64,000 bases of DNA from Paenibacillus spongiae (GTDB lineage: Bacteria; Bacillota; Bacilli; Paenibacillales; Paenibacillaceae). Below the pieces are notes generated by a model. That model was not told the origin of the DNA and did not search any database. It worked only from the letters and a program-made list of their open reading frames with translations. Positions 14,264-23,853 of this stretch are shown here, in pieces; the stretch's first letter is position 1; every line of letters starts with the position of its first letter. The stretch covers positions 7,379,501 through 7,443,500 of the forward strand of contig NZ_CP091430.1 of NCBI RefSeq assembly GCF_024734895.1, read 5' to 3'. The position numbers were made by a program, and so were the translations under genes.

Positions 14264-16836
14264 CTTTCTTCACCGCCCACCGCGTAGCTTTCCTCTTCCA
14301 TGCGCATTCCTTCGACGGTTACCGCCGTCTTGTTGTAATTGACGGTTATCGTCCTGCCGCCCTCGTATGTCGTGCGGTACACGTTGTCAACCAGCTTCTC
14401 ATGATTGATAATCGCCTGATTCCGTACACCCTTGAGCACTTCATTCGCCTCGCGGTAATAGCGCACCGCTTCGTTGAACCAATTCGCATAATGAGCCGAA
14501 TACAAGTCGTCGAATTCCGTATTTCTCACCGCGGACGGCTTCTCATAGAACCATTGGTAATAGACGTTCGATCCGGTTTCCAGCGTTTTGAGCAGACTCG
14601 CCTTATAGCTTTGGTCGCGGTTCATGTTGATCGGCATGCCCGCATAATCGACAAATCCGTGCAGCACCATCTGGTAGAAGGGCACTTCCTCATCGGCAAT
14701 ATTCAGCTGGCTGCTGCCAAGCGGCGCATTCACAATGGTTGAGGCATAGGGAAGCACGCCCGCATTGCCGCCGCTGACCATCGTCTTTCCGGCCTGCTCG
14801 CTCAGCTGCTCCACGCTTTCCGCAATGATCGCCGCGCTGCCCTGCCGGTCGAGGGTTGCCGACTGCTTGACGTCGGAATTCATGTCGTCGCCGAGGTCGC
14901 GCAGCGAAATCCCGCCAACCTCCCACTTCCCATAAGTCTCCATAAACTCCGCGGTAAGCTCGGGCAGCCGCTTCGGGGACAGCAGGTAATAGGCTAACGT
15001 ATCCCGATTCGTCGTCACCAGATCGGTCTTGTACTGGCCGATGCCTTTGCGGAATAAGAACTGGGTGCCGTCGCGCGATGGCTTAAATCCGTGTCCGCTC
15101 CGGTAAACCCGCAGGAAGGAGACATCCGGATACAGCTCAATCTGCTGCTCCTTCGCATATTGAACCAGCTGTCGAAATCCGTCTTCACCGCCGAGAACGC
15201 CGTCGATATCGACATCATCCGGATAATCGTGGTTCATCCCCTTGTTGAACCAACCGGAATAACGAAGCTGGATGTTGTTCATGTCTCGCTTCTTCAGCAT
15301 CGCCAGCAGTGACTCCGCCTGTTCGAAGGTCGTCAACGCTTTGACCGATTGGTAAGGAATGCCCAGAAACGTCTCGCGCAAGGGAATGGAGCCAATCATA
15401 TCGAGAATGAAAGGCGTATCCGCCGCTTCATCCAGCTTCGTCAATTGCCCATTCTTCACAAGTAATCCTTGGTAATACTTAGCCATACCCGCGTAATCGG
15501 CCGACTCTCCGGACAGGAACGTGTACCGCAGCTTAATATTGCCTTGATACATGTCGGGGAACATCGGGCTGTCCTTCTTCACTTGGCCCGCGCGATACGT
15601 AAACAGCTCCATCGGCTTTAGCAGAAAAGACGCGCTGACCCGGTTGTACGAATTGACGCGCCCGCTGACATCCGCCAGGATGGAAGCAACCGCATCCCCT
15701 TCCTCGATGATGCAGAAGAACGCCTGGTCGCCCTGTTTCATGCCGAATACGGGCAGCCGCGATTTTTGCGTAAATTGCTTCGGCTCATTCGGCTTATCCC
15801 TCAGCGTCTGATCCTTGCCGTACAGCGGCATCTCATAAGGGAGAGCGGCCGTCTTGCCGTTGTTCAAGTGAATGAGCGCGCCCGAGCCGTCCGGAACAAG
15901 CATATAGCCCTCCCGGTCCGTACCGGCTGCGCCGAACATCTCGAGCACCTGGACAGAATTGATCGGAAATTCCGGCGAATCCTTGATCTCGCTGGCCGCA
16001 ACCCGAACCAGGAAATCTGTCCCGTCCAAGGCGTATTCAATCGGGATGGTGAACTTCGCGGATGCGGCGGACTGCTGCTCCCCGCCTTTATTTTGCTCAT
16101 TGTCGAGCTTGGCGTCCTCTTCCGTATACCCAGCCAAGTCGAGAATGGCGACGACATCCTTCACGACGTAATCCGGCATCTCCTTCCGCCTGTAGATCTG
16201 CGTCTCTTCGTCGAGGAAGAAGCGCTTCTCGATTTCGAATTTCATATCCTCGTCCTGAAGCTTGCTTAAGATCTTCTCGTCCATGCGCTGCTTGGAAATA
16301 AACTGCGGAATGGCCTCCATGCCCTTCGAGAAATTTCCCAGCTGATACACCACTTTGATGCCCTTATCCGTCGTCTGGATCTCGAACTGCTTGTTCTTGA
16401 TCGCCTCGGCGAAATTATTCGAATAAAAGGTTTGCCCTTTATCGTTGTTATAGACAATGGACAGCTGCGCCGACAGGTTGTCGCGGTTAATCGCTTCCGC
16501 TTTCTCATCCGCCTCCCGGTCCATGGGATTGGAATACCACATGCGCCCGCTGCGCTTGTCCTTGATGGCGATCTCCGTCGTCGACGGGTCGATGTACAGT
16601 TGGAGCGATTCGCTCTCCTGTACAAGGCTCAGCCCGCTAACGCTCGTATCCAATTTGCCGGTGACAACGGCCGTTTCAACCGGCTTATCTGCGGCGCTTT
16701 CCGCGCTTACCGTCCCAGCATATTCAGCCTTCTTGTTATCACCCTTCATGGTTGTCAGCATCAGCATGCTTGGATATGAAACCAAACAGATCCCCACGAT
16801 GCCGGCCAGCATCCATCTCGCTGCTCTACGTCTCAA
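14260..16836 (-). CDS. DUF5696-type membrane-anchored protein, large
   Basis: 858 residues. A short basic N-terminus and one hydrophobic segment (about 8-28) anchor it, so the bulk should be outside the membrane. The middle has a glycosidase-like look: NIQLRYSGWFNKG, then ELYPDVSFLRVYRS, GGISLRDLGDDMNSD and MVSGGNAGVLPYAS, spaced like strands of a TIM barrel. No catalytic residues can be assigned. The start is TTG with GGGGAGGG seven bases before it. It lies between the NHL-Yip1 gene (15 bp upstream) and a permease gene (4-bp overlap). A homologue sits in the same position in the second carbohydrate locus. A role in handling glycan at the cell surface for import is inferred; the family has no established function known to me. 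Confidence 0.85.
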   Translation of the reverse strand: MRRRAARWMLAGIVGICLVSYPSMLMLTTMKGDNKKAEYAGTVSAESAADKPVETAVVTGKLDTSVSGLSLVQESESLQLYIDPSTTEIAIKDKRSGRMWYSNPMDREADEKAEAINRDNLSAQLSIVYNNDKGQTFYSNNFAEAIKNKQFEIQTTDKGIKVVYQLGNFSKGMEAIPQFISKQRMDEKILSKLQDEDMKFEIEKRFFLDEETQIYRRKEMPDYVVKDVVAILDLAGYTEEDAKLDNEQNKGGEQQSAASAKFTIPIEYALDGTDFLVRVAASEIKDSPEFPINSVQVLEMFGAAGTDREGYMLVPDGSGALIHLNNGKTAALPYEMPLYGKDQTLRDKPNEPKQFTQKSRLPVFGMKQGDQAFFCIIEEGDAVASILADVSGRVNSYNRVSASFLLKPMELFTYRAGQVKKDSPMFPDMYQGNIKLRYTFLSGESADYAGMAKYYQGLLVKNGQLTKLDEAADTPFILDMIGSIPLRETFLGIPYQSVKALTTFEQAESLLAMLKKRDMNNIQLRYSGWFNKGMNHDYPDDVDIDGVLGGEDGFRQLVQYAKEQQIELYPDVSFLRVYRSGHGFKPSRDGTQFLFRKGIGQYKTDLVTTNRDTLAYYLLSPKRLPELTAEFMETYGKWEVGGISLRDLGDDMNSDVKQSATLDRQGSAAIIAESVEQLSEQAGKTMVSGGNAGVLPYASTIVNAPLGSSQLNIADEEVPFYQMVLHGFVDYAGMPINMNRDQSYKASLLKTLETGSNVYYQWFYEKPSAVRNTEFDDLYSAHYANWFNEAVRYYREANEVLKGVRNQAIINHEKLVDNVYRTTYEGGRTITVNYNKTAVTVEGMRMEEESYAVGGEER

Positions 16837-16850
16837 GCCTTCTCCCTCCC

Positions 16851-18941
16851 CTACAACCGAACGATGATTTCACGATACAACGCCTTAACGAAGGTGATCA
16901 TCTGCTGCAGTAAGCTGAAACAGAGGAGACCCAGGAAGACGAGAAAGGCCATCACAAGCGCGGTCAACGCTAACGTGAGCAGCGTCTTGCCGATTGAATA
17001 CTGGTGCACCGTCATCGTTCCGATGAATAATAGCCAAATAAACCATAAGTATGCGATCGAATCCAGCAAATAATAGAACGGGCTCTCGTCGATGGTGATG
17101 AAATTGCTAAGCAGAATTTGCGGCAGGAAAATAATGACGAGCGGAAGCATCGCATAGCCTGCGGCCATCACGATATCCTTGAACTTCCCTTCTCCGTCCA
17201 TCAATGTCGTAAGCGACCAATTCGAGATGCAGAACAATAGAAACGGAAACACGATGAATTTCAGCTCGTTGATGCTGTTCAACTCGTCAAGCTTGTTGAA
17301 ATTGACGATGAAACCCGAGTACTGCCGTTTCAATATCATCGTGATGACGAGCAGGAGCAGAATGAACACCGCGATGCCGATTCGTCCCTTGTTCTCGTAC
17401 TTCAACTCCCAGAAGCCGCTGAACGGACGGATCATCGTGCGGAACGGCGACTTCAGAATGCCGGTATCCACGAAATGAACGGCCGGCTTCCTTCTCACCC
17501 AATAGATGCGTGCCGCAACAAGAGCGGCCGCGACCGCGATGATTACGGTCATGATGATGCCGAAATGGTTCCACATATATTCCGAGCGGTACCGCTTCAG
17601 CGCCTCGGAATAATACTTCCGATTATTGCCGTTCTCGAAATATTCCATGGCCAGCTTGTTGTCGCCCTTCTTCAGCAGCGCCTTGCCGATGCCGATATAG
17701 GCAATATCGAAGTTGGCGTTTAATTTCAGGACGGCTTCCCAATTATCGGCCGCTTGATCGACTTTGCCGTTATAGTGCGCCTTCACCCCGTCGCGGATGA
17801 GCATGCCGTACCGAGTCGGCGCGAAGATAATGAGCCGGTTCATGCCGCCTTCAAGCACGGCCATCCGGTCGCCCAGCATGGCGATCCCGGTCGGCTTCTG
17901 GAAGCTGTTCGCATTCATGCCCACTCCGCCGAACTGGTACAGCAAATTGCCGTCGCGGTTATACGTGAAGATGCGATTGCGCCTCGAATCGAGACCGCTG
18001 TACATGCCGCTTTCATCGGCGATGACATCGACGAACGTCGAGCTGCCCGCGTTCTGAACGGCCTGCTGCTCATTGCCGTCGACTTGAATGGCCGAGATAT
18101 CGCCAACCGGGTCGAAATAGCCTTCCCGCCGCAGCACGTCCTCCCCGCCCGGATTGATCCGCTTAATCGGTCTGGACGCATTCACTTCCGAAGAAACGGC
18201 ATAAATAAAGCCCCGTTCGTCCAAGTCCATGTTCGCGAACTCCACCGGAAGGAATAATTGCATCTGACCGGCCTGCTCCTTCGTTGAGATCCGTTTCCAG
18301 AACAGATCGGCAGGGCTGAAGCGCACCTTGTTCGTTCCGACGTAGCCGCGGAAATTGCCCTGCGCGTCAAATTCCATAATGCCCTCATAAGCGCCCTGCG
18401 CCACAACATAGAGACGTTTCGTCTTATCCACGGATACTTTCAGCGGGAAGTATTGAAAGCCCTTCGGAATGAAGCTGGAGACCGGCGCGCCGAACACCTT
18501 GATCAGCCTGCCGTCGCCGGTCAGCTGGACAATGCGCCCATTCTGCGTATCGGCGACGAACAGATCCCCGTTCCGGTCGACGAATATGCCCGATGGCTTG
18601 TTAAACATGTCGTTCTTGCCCGCATTGTCGAATGAGGAGATGACGCCTTCCAGCTCTCCGCTCTCATTCAGGCGAACGATGCGGTTGTTGTTCGTATCCG
18701 CAATATAGATATGACCGCTTGAGCTGACGAACACATCCTGCGGATCGTTGAAATCGCCGATGCCCAAAGCAGATCCATAGATTTGCCTCTCCGCCAAATA
18801 CGGATATGGCGCCGGCTCCGCTTCCCGCCAGTACGAGTAGTTGTAGCCGTAATCTGGTATCTCCGCTGCCGCCGGCGACACGATGCCGGCGCTTAGAAGC
18901 CCCAGCAGGAGCAGCCATATTGAAACCTGTCTGATAGCCAA
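16851..18941 (-). CDS. NHL-repeat, TPR and Yip1-domain membrane protein
   Basis: 696 residues. A signal peptide (core IWLLLLGLLSAGIVSPAAA) is followed by NHL-type beta-propeller repeats (about 55-385; for example GHIYIADTNNNRIVRLNESG and GDLFVADTQNGRIVQL), a tetratricopeptide-like stretch (about 385-445) and a membrane segment (about 458-480). The C-terminus is a Yip1-type membrane region with about five helices (530-690). The architecture suggests an outward-facing scaffold or sensor anchored in the membrane. The start is TTG with GGGAGGAG upstream. It lies between a permease gene and the DUF5696 gene. A Yip1-type protein also precedes DUF5696 at 63337, supporting a joint function, which is not known. 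Confidence 0.85.
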   Translation of the reverse strand: MAIRQVSIWLLLLGLLSAGIVSPAAAEIPDYGYNYSYWREAEPAPYPYLAERQIYGSALGIGDFNDPQDVFVSSSGHIYIADTNNNRIVRLNESGELEGVISSFDNAGKNDMFNKPSGIFVDRNGDLFVADTQNGRIVQLTGDGRLIKVFGAPVSSFIPKGFQYFPLKVSVDKTKRLYVVAQGAYEGIMEFDAQGNFRGYVGTNKVRFSPADLFWKRISTKEQAGQMQLFLPVEFANMDLDERGFIYAVSSEVNASRPIKRINPGGEDVLRREGYFDPVGDISAIQVDGNEQQAVQNAGSSTFVDVIADESGMYSGLDSRRNRIFTYNRDGNLLYQFGGVGMNANSFQKPTGIAMLGDRMAVLEGGMNRLIIFAPTRYGMLIRDGVKAHYNGKVDQAADNWEAVLKLNANFDIAYIGIGKALLKKGDNKLAMEYFENGNNRKYYSEALKRYRSEYMWNHFGIIMTVIIAVAAALVAARIYWVRRKPAVHFVDTGILKSPFRTMIRPFSGFWELKYENKGRIGIAVFILLLLVITMILKRQYSGFIVNFNKLDELNSINELKFIVFPFLLFCISNWSLTTLMDGEGKFKDIVMAAGYAMLPLVIIFLPQILLSNFITIDESPFYYLLDSIAYLWFIWLLFIGTMTVHQYSIGKTLLTLALTALVMAFLVFLGLLCFSLLQQMITFVKALYREIIVRL

Positions 18942-18962
18942 GCCTGCTCCTCCCTTCTATCG

Positions 18963-19853
18963 TTAATCTTTCATGCCCGATGTCGACATGGTCTGGATCA
19001 CATTGCTCTGCGTGAAGATAAAGATCGCAATGGGCACGGTCATCATGATCAGGGCAGCTGCCGCCATCGGACCGGAACGCACGAACCCGCCGGATAAAAT
19101 TTGACTGAATGCATAATCCATCGTCTTCAGCTGCTCGCTGTAGATATAAGAAGCGCCTTGGCTTCCGCTCCCCGTTCCCCATAATCCCTTGAACGAGAAA
19201 ATAATTAACGTGAGCCATGCAGGCCGAACGATCGGCATGACGATCTGCCAGAAGATGCGGTACTCGTTCGCACCGTCGATCTTGGCCGCTTCGAGGAGCG
19301 AATCGGGGATTTGCTCCATGAACTGCTTCATCAGGAACAGCCCCAGCGAGGTGGCGAATGCCGGGAAAATGAGCGCCCAGTACGTATTGAGCAGGCCAAG
19401 CCAGCTGACCGTCAAGTAGTTGGGGATGGACGTGACCTGCGACGCAAACATAAGCGACAGCACGACGAGCGTGAACAGAACGTTCCGGCCCGGTATCTTC
19501 AGCTTGGCAAGCGGATAAGCCGCCATCGAAGCCAGAATGACATGGCCTGCCGTGCCCAGGAAGGAAACGAAGAACGTATTGAACAAATACCGGGACAGCG
19601 GCACCCACGAGTTGGCGAAGATCAGAAACAGATCGTAGAAGTTATCCAGCGTCGGCGTGCGGACGATGAAGGTCGGCGGGAACAGAAACATTTCGTCCAA
19701 GGGCTTCAGTGCCGTGCTGACCATGAAGACGAACGGAACCCCCATGAACGCTCCCACACACGCCAGAAAGGCAAAGACGAGGAGGTCGACGGGCACCGAA
19801 CGGTTCACTTTCTTTTCTCTGCGCAGGCGTAATGTAAGTTTCACGGCGTTCAT
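18963..19853 (-). CDS. Carbohydrate ABC transporter permease, CUT1 MalG type (first pair)
   Basis: 296 residues with six membrane segments and the EAA loop LLEAAKIDGANEYRIFWQIVMP. Residues 20-45 (VDLLVFAFLACVGAFMGVPF) form the first helix. The ATG at 19853 overlaps the stop of the preceding permease gene by 4 bp; a much longer open frame upstream only shadows that gene. It is followed after 21 bp by the NHL-Yip1 gene. Substrate unknown; it should work with the MalF-type protein and one of the binding proteins encoded upstream. Confidence 0.92.
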   Translation of the reverse strand: MNAVKLTLRLRREKKVNRSVPVDLLVFAFLACVGAFMGVPFVFMVSTALKPLDEMFLFPPTFIVRTPTLDNFYDLFLIFANSWVPLSRYLFNTFFVSFLGTAGHVILASMAAYPLAKLKIPGRNVLFTLVVLSLMFASQVTSIPNYLTVSWLGLLNTYWALIFPAFATSLGLFLMKQFMEQIPDSLLEAAKIDGANEYRIFWQIVMPIVRPAWLTLIIFSFKGLWGTGSGSQGASYIYSEQLKTMDYAFSQILSGGFVRSGPMAAAALIMMTVPIAIFIFTQSNVIQTMSTSGMKD

Positions 19854-20800
19854 TCCCCTACTTTCCTGAGAAGCCATTGAATCACGAGGTTGGAGCCGAG
19901 CATAATGACGAACAGAATCGTAGCGATGGCGCACGCATAGCCCATTTCGAACCGGATCGTCCCGAAGTCGTTCAGATGGGTGACGATCGTATGCGCCGCA
20001 TACTGCGGGCTCGGAAATCCGACCATGCTGGTCGCCACATCGGCAACGGCAAACGAGCTCGTAATTTGCATAACGGCTCCGAACAATAACTGCGGACGCA
20101 TGGAAGGCAGTGTAATATACCACAGCTCCTGCCACCGGTTTCTCACCCCGTCGATCGCGCCCGCCTCGATCAAGGTCGTATCCATGCTCTGCAGGCCGGC
20201 GATAAAGGCGAGGAAGGCCGTCCCCAAGCTGAGCCACAGCTGCACGATCATAATAATGATCAGCATATATCGGGGATCCTGCAGCCATTGGATCGGTTCG
20301 AGGATGAATCCCCACTTGATGAGGAAGGCATTGACGTAGCCGAAGGAATCGCCCGAGAACCCGACCTGCCAGATCAAATAGACATTGCCCGATATGGATG
20401 GCGCATAGAAGAGCAGCGTGACGACGGCGCGGATTTTCGGCGATAGCTCGTTAATGAGCCAGGCGAGCAGGAAGCAGGCGATGTAGCTGATCGGCCCGGT
20501 AATGAGCGCGAATAATAACGTATTCTTCAGTGCGATCAGAAACACTTCGTCCTTAATGAACAAGGTCGCGTAGTTCTCCCAGCCGATCCACTTGGGCGTC
20601 TCCAGCACGTTGTAATACGTGAAGCTGAGCCCGAAGGCCATTACGACCGGGAACGCGGTGAAGATGAAGAACAAGATAAAGTATGGAGCGAGCAGCATAT
20701 AGCCTTGCCTGTGCTGCTTGACGTTTCTTGCAAGCTCCGCCAGCTTGCCGTGCGGCTTCCTGCGGGCAGGAGATGCAGCCATATGGCTTTGCGCCGGCAA
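19850..20800 (-). CDS. Carbohydrate ABC transporter permease, CUT1 MalF type (first pair)
   Basis: About 310-330 residues, six membrane segments, EAA loop LIEAGAIDGVRNRWQELWYITLP. The start is uncertain. The only good ribosome binding site, AGAGGGG, lies directly after the stop of the upstream gene. In frame and at normal distance it is followed by ATT/ATC codons (near 20834-20828) and not by ATG, GTG or TTG. The TTG at 20800 and the ATG 18 bases later have no such site. A rare ATT start is therefore possible; the conventional start is listed. It follows the 973-residue binding protein gene and is coupled to the MalG-type gene. Confidence 0.88.
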   Translation of the reverse strand: MPAQSHMAASPARRKPHGKLAELARNVKQHRQGYMLLAPYFILFFIFTAFPVVMAFGLSFTYYNVLETPKWIGWENYATLFIKDEVFLIALKNTLLFALITGPISYIACFLLAWLINELSPKIRAVVTLLFYAPSISGNVYLIWQVGFSGDSFGYVNAFLIKWGFILEPIQWLQDPRYMLIIIMIVQLWLSLGTAFLAFIAGLQSMDTTLIEAGAIDGVRNRWQELWYITLPSMRPQLLFGAVMQITSSFAVADVATSMVGFPSPQYAAHTIVTHLNDFGTIRFEMGYACAIATILFVIMLGSNLVIQWLLRKVGE

Positions 20801-20847
20801 ACCGGCGCTCGATTGAACCGGCTCAGGAATGATAATCGCCCCTCTTT

Positions 20848-23769
20848 CTAGTCGTTCGGCAAGCCGAACTCTTTACGCTTCTTCTTAATTTCGTCGTTAA
20901 TATATCTCGTATAATTGTCGATTGCTTCCCTCGGATCTTCATTGGAGATGACGACGCTGCGGAAGGCGTTGTCGAGATGACGGCCCGTGAAATAGCCGCC
21001 CGGCACTTCCGGAACGCCCTTCACCCATTTCCACTGCTCCATCAACGTCTTGTAGTCCTTCACCTGCCATGGCAGCTGTTCGACCGCCTGGATGTTCGCG
21101 GTCGCGTACCGCCCCGCCGGACCGAATATGGCCTCGTTCTCCAGCCCGTATTTGGCCTGAACCTTGGAGCTGGCCCACCACTGCATAAATTTCCAGGCGT
21201 TCTCCTTATGCTTGCTGCTCTTCAGCATGACCGCCCCGCTTCCGTAGGCAGGGACATCCCGGCGAATCGATCCGTCCGGCAGCCTGGTGCCCGGCGTAAG
21301 GGTGAAGTCCCACAACCCTTTCAATTCCGGCGCGACGACGCTGATAATGTTGAATCTCGTATAATCGGCGATTCCGATCGGCATCTCGCCGCTGCGGAAC
21401 CGGTTCGTAAAGTCGGTTTCCAGCGGAAGCTTATACGTGGTGTACAGCTCCGACCATTGGATGAAGGACTTCACCGACTCCTCCGAATCGAGGGCGCTCG
21501 CTTTTCCATCCTTGGTGTACAGCTCCCCGTCGGCTTGATAGAGCATCGTCCCGAAGGTGAAGTTGACCGGCAGGTTAGCGCTGTCCTGCACGTTAGAGCC
21601 CGTCTTGACCAGCACTTGAATAGGGAAGCCGAAGATCAGGTTCTGCTTCTGCAGTTCCGGCACCATCGCATAGACATCGTCCCAGGTCTGCGGCACCTCC
21701 AGCTTCATCTCCTCCAAGATATCCTTCCGGTAGAAGAGCACAGGGAAGTATTGATCGCTTGGCAGCGCATAGACGCCCCCGTTGAACGAATAAGGAACGA
21801 AGGCGCTGTCGCTGAACTGCTTCTTCACCTCATCGAATCCCGGGTATTTCGACAAATCCTCCACGCCGCTCCGCAGCGCATAGTTCAGCGGTTTATCATT
21901 GGCTACCGAGAAGGCCACGTCCGGCCCGCGTCCGGCCAGCATCGCCTGCAGCAGGACGGCTTCGGTAACGACCTGCAGATCGACGGCAACGCCCGTAACC
22001 GGCGTGAACGTTTCTTCGATCATCCGCTTGACGATCTTCGCCTGGTCGAGTCCCATCGTGATCCAGACCTTGATCTTGTCCCCGTCCTTCCCCTTGGAAG
22101 AGCCAAGCGCATTGTAGTCGTTAAAGAACGACAAGAGGAAGGTGCCGGCCTGGTGCTTGATATTCCCCCATGCCGTGGCGCTTGCCCGGGGCATCTTCTG
22201 TTCCGGCGAAGCGACGACAATATAGTCCACGGATAACGGCATGTAGTTGACCGAGAAGATCCAGGATCCGAGCGAGCTGATGTTGGACTTGAATGTCTCC
22301 AGCCTGCGCGTAACCGTATCCGGATTGTCCGCCATATCGCGCAGCTGGTACACGATCCGGTTCAGCGTGGCCGTCCGGTCGCTGCTGCCGCCCGTCGTCT
22401 TCTCGATCCGCGCCGCAATCGATGCAATCAGGTCGGCTTGCTTGCGGAACAGGCCGGTCATCTCCGGCAATTTCAAATCCAGCTGGTAATCGCGGTATTC
22501 GTCCGGGACCGTGCCTGTCACCATCACAATCCGCCGGTAGATCGTGTTCAGCTCGAGAACGCTCGATTCGATGCTGCGCAGGTACAGCGCCATCTCGCCC
22601 AGCGTGACGTCCATCCGGAGCACATGCTTCCCTTTCGTGAGATAGAAGAGATACGGCTCTTCTCCATCGCCGATTTCTTTCATCTGCCAATCGGACGAGA
22701 AGTCGAAGGCCACGCTCTCCATCTCGGAGAAGGGCACCTTCCCGTCAATCATCAGCTTGCGGTACGAGGTTACTCCGCGCTGCAGGCTTTGATTGTATTT
22801 CACCCCGATTTTGTATAATCCGTCCTCGGGCACTTCGATGTCCCAGCTTACCCACTGCCCGGCTTCCGACCAGTTGAAGGAGCCGATCGTATTGAGCCGG
22901 ATCTTGGATACGTCATACGGCTCCACGGCCGGACTGCTGCGGTCCATCATCGGATAGAGCACGGCGCTCGATTTGATCCCCGCCGCCTCGCCCTGCACTT
23001 TGACCATCGCGCCGGACGCTTCTTTATATCCTTGCCGCTTATAGTGCTCCGAGAGATCCCGATAAGACGGCACCTTGTCCGTCTGGCGAAGCTTTATATA
23101 ATCAATCATCATCGGTTCCTTGGCGGAAACGAGCGATATGACGTGTTTTCCCTTTGAGAAATAGAACGAATACGGCTCTCCATGGCGTCCGTCCGAGCTC
23201 TGTACGAACACTTCCTGCCAAATCGGCACTTCCGCTTGCGGGGTGTACATGTCGTTCCCGTTATCGTCGCGGACCGCTGCGCCATTGTTCTTCCACAGTC
23301 TGCGGAATACGAGATTCTTCGCTTCGGCAAAGGGCAGCTTGCCGTCGATATTCAATTCGCGGTCGATATCCGAGCCTTTCCCCTCCATGGGGCGAAAACG
23401 CAGCTCGATGTTGTACAGACCTTCATCCTGGACATCCAATTCCCATGAAACGATTCCCGATTCTCCGGTTTCGATCGCTTTGCCGCTTGCCCCGTCTACT
23501 CCGTCAACAACATTGATCTGCATGCCCTCCGCATTCGAGAACCTATCACCAGGAATCGTCAGCTCGCGTTCCGGTCTTGCGGCCTGGGCATATCGGGCCA
23601 AGTATTGGTCGTAGCCGTCCTTATTCGTGGATCCGAGCTCGATACCCGTCGGGGCTGGTCCATCGGCATAGCTTCCTGTCACAAGAGGCACCGGCTGCGG
23701 TAAAGCAATGCATATTGCCGTTATCAGGGCTACTGCCGCAACCATTCGATATTTGCTCTTTCGTTTCAT
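20848..23769 (-). CDS. Extracellular solute-binding protein fused to two carbohydrate-binding-like modules
   Basis: 973 residues, more than twice the usual size. After a signal peptide (cleavage likely after SYA near residue 35; no lipobox cysteine) come two similar jelly-roll-like modules at about 60-235 and 270-410. Both contain the pattern W-D-V-x-E-x-G-L-Y-x-I and end in a KGKHV strand, as in CBM6/CBM35-like domains. A linker follows, then a family 1 solute-binding domain at about 590-970 (KIKVWITMGLDQAKIVKRMI, GRGPDVAFSVANDKP). It should be exported and may hold the polysaccharide near the transporter. AAAGGGG precedes the ATG. The following permease gene begins just after its stop. Confidence 0.87.
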   Translation of the reverse strand: MKRKSKYRMVAAVALITAICIALPQPVPLVTGSYADGPAPTGIELGSTNKDGYDQYLARYAQAARPERELTIPGDRFSNAEGMQINVVDGVDGASGKAIETGESGIVSWELDVQDEGLYNIELRFRPMEGKGSDIDRELNIDGKLPFAEAKNLVFRRLWKNNGAAVRDDNGNDMYTPQAEVPIWQEVFVQSSDGRHGEPYSFYFSKGKHVISLVSAKEPMMIDYIKLRQTDKVPSYRDLSEHYKRQGYKEASGAMVKVQGEAAGIKSSAVLYPMMDRSSPAVEPYDVSKIRLNTIGSFNWSEAGQWVSWDIEVPEDGLYKIGVKYNQSLQRGVTSYRKLMIDGKVPFSEMESVAFDFSSDWQMKEIGDGEEPYLFYLTKGKHVLRMDVTLGEMALYLRSIESSVLELNTIYRRIVMVTGTVPDEYRDYQLDLKLPEMTGLFRKQADLIASIAARIEKTTGGSSDRTATLNRIVYQLRDMADNPDTVTRRLETFKSNISSLGSWIFSVNYMPLSVDYIVVASPEQKMPRASATAWGNIKHQAGTFLLSFFNDYNALGSSKGKDGDKIKVWITMGLDQAKIVKRMIEETFTPVTGVAVDLQVVTEAVLLQAMLAGRGPDVAFSVANDKPLNYALRSGVEDLSKYPGFDEVKKQFSDSAFVPYSFNGGVYALPSDQYFPVLFYRKDILEEMKLEVPQTWDDVYAMVPELQKQNLIFGFPIQVLVKTGSNVQDSANLPVNFTFGTMLYQADGELYTKDGKASALDSEESVKSFIQWSELYTTYKLPLETDFTNRFRSGEMPIGIADYTRFNIISVVAPELKGLWDFTLTPGTRLPDGSIRRDVPAYGSGAVMLKSSKHKENAWKFMQWWASSKVQAKYGLENEAIFGPAGRYATANIQAVEQLPWQVKDYKTLMEQWKWVKGVPEVPGGYFTGRHLDNAFRSVVISNEDPREAIDNYTRYINDEIKKKRKEFGLPND

Positions 23770-23853
23770 TGCGTACCCCTTTCGGATGCAAGGGCAGCAC
23801 CCCGGGTGTGACTAACCCCGGAGTACCGCCTCTCACAGGTTTTCAAGCGTGGA

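Noticed and set aside
18963..20315. Long reading of the MalG-type permease gene (450 residues)
   Set aside because: The extra N-terminal part lies inside the upstream permease gene in another frame; the ATG at 19853 with a stop/start overlap is the natural start.
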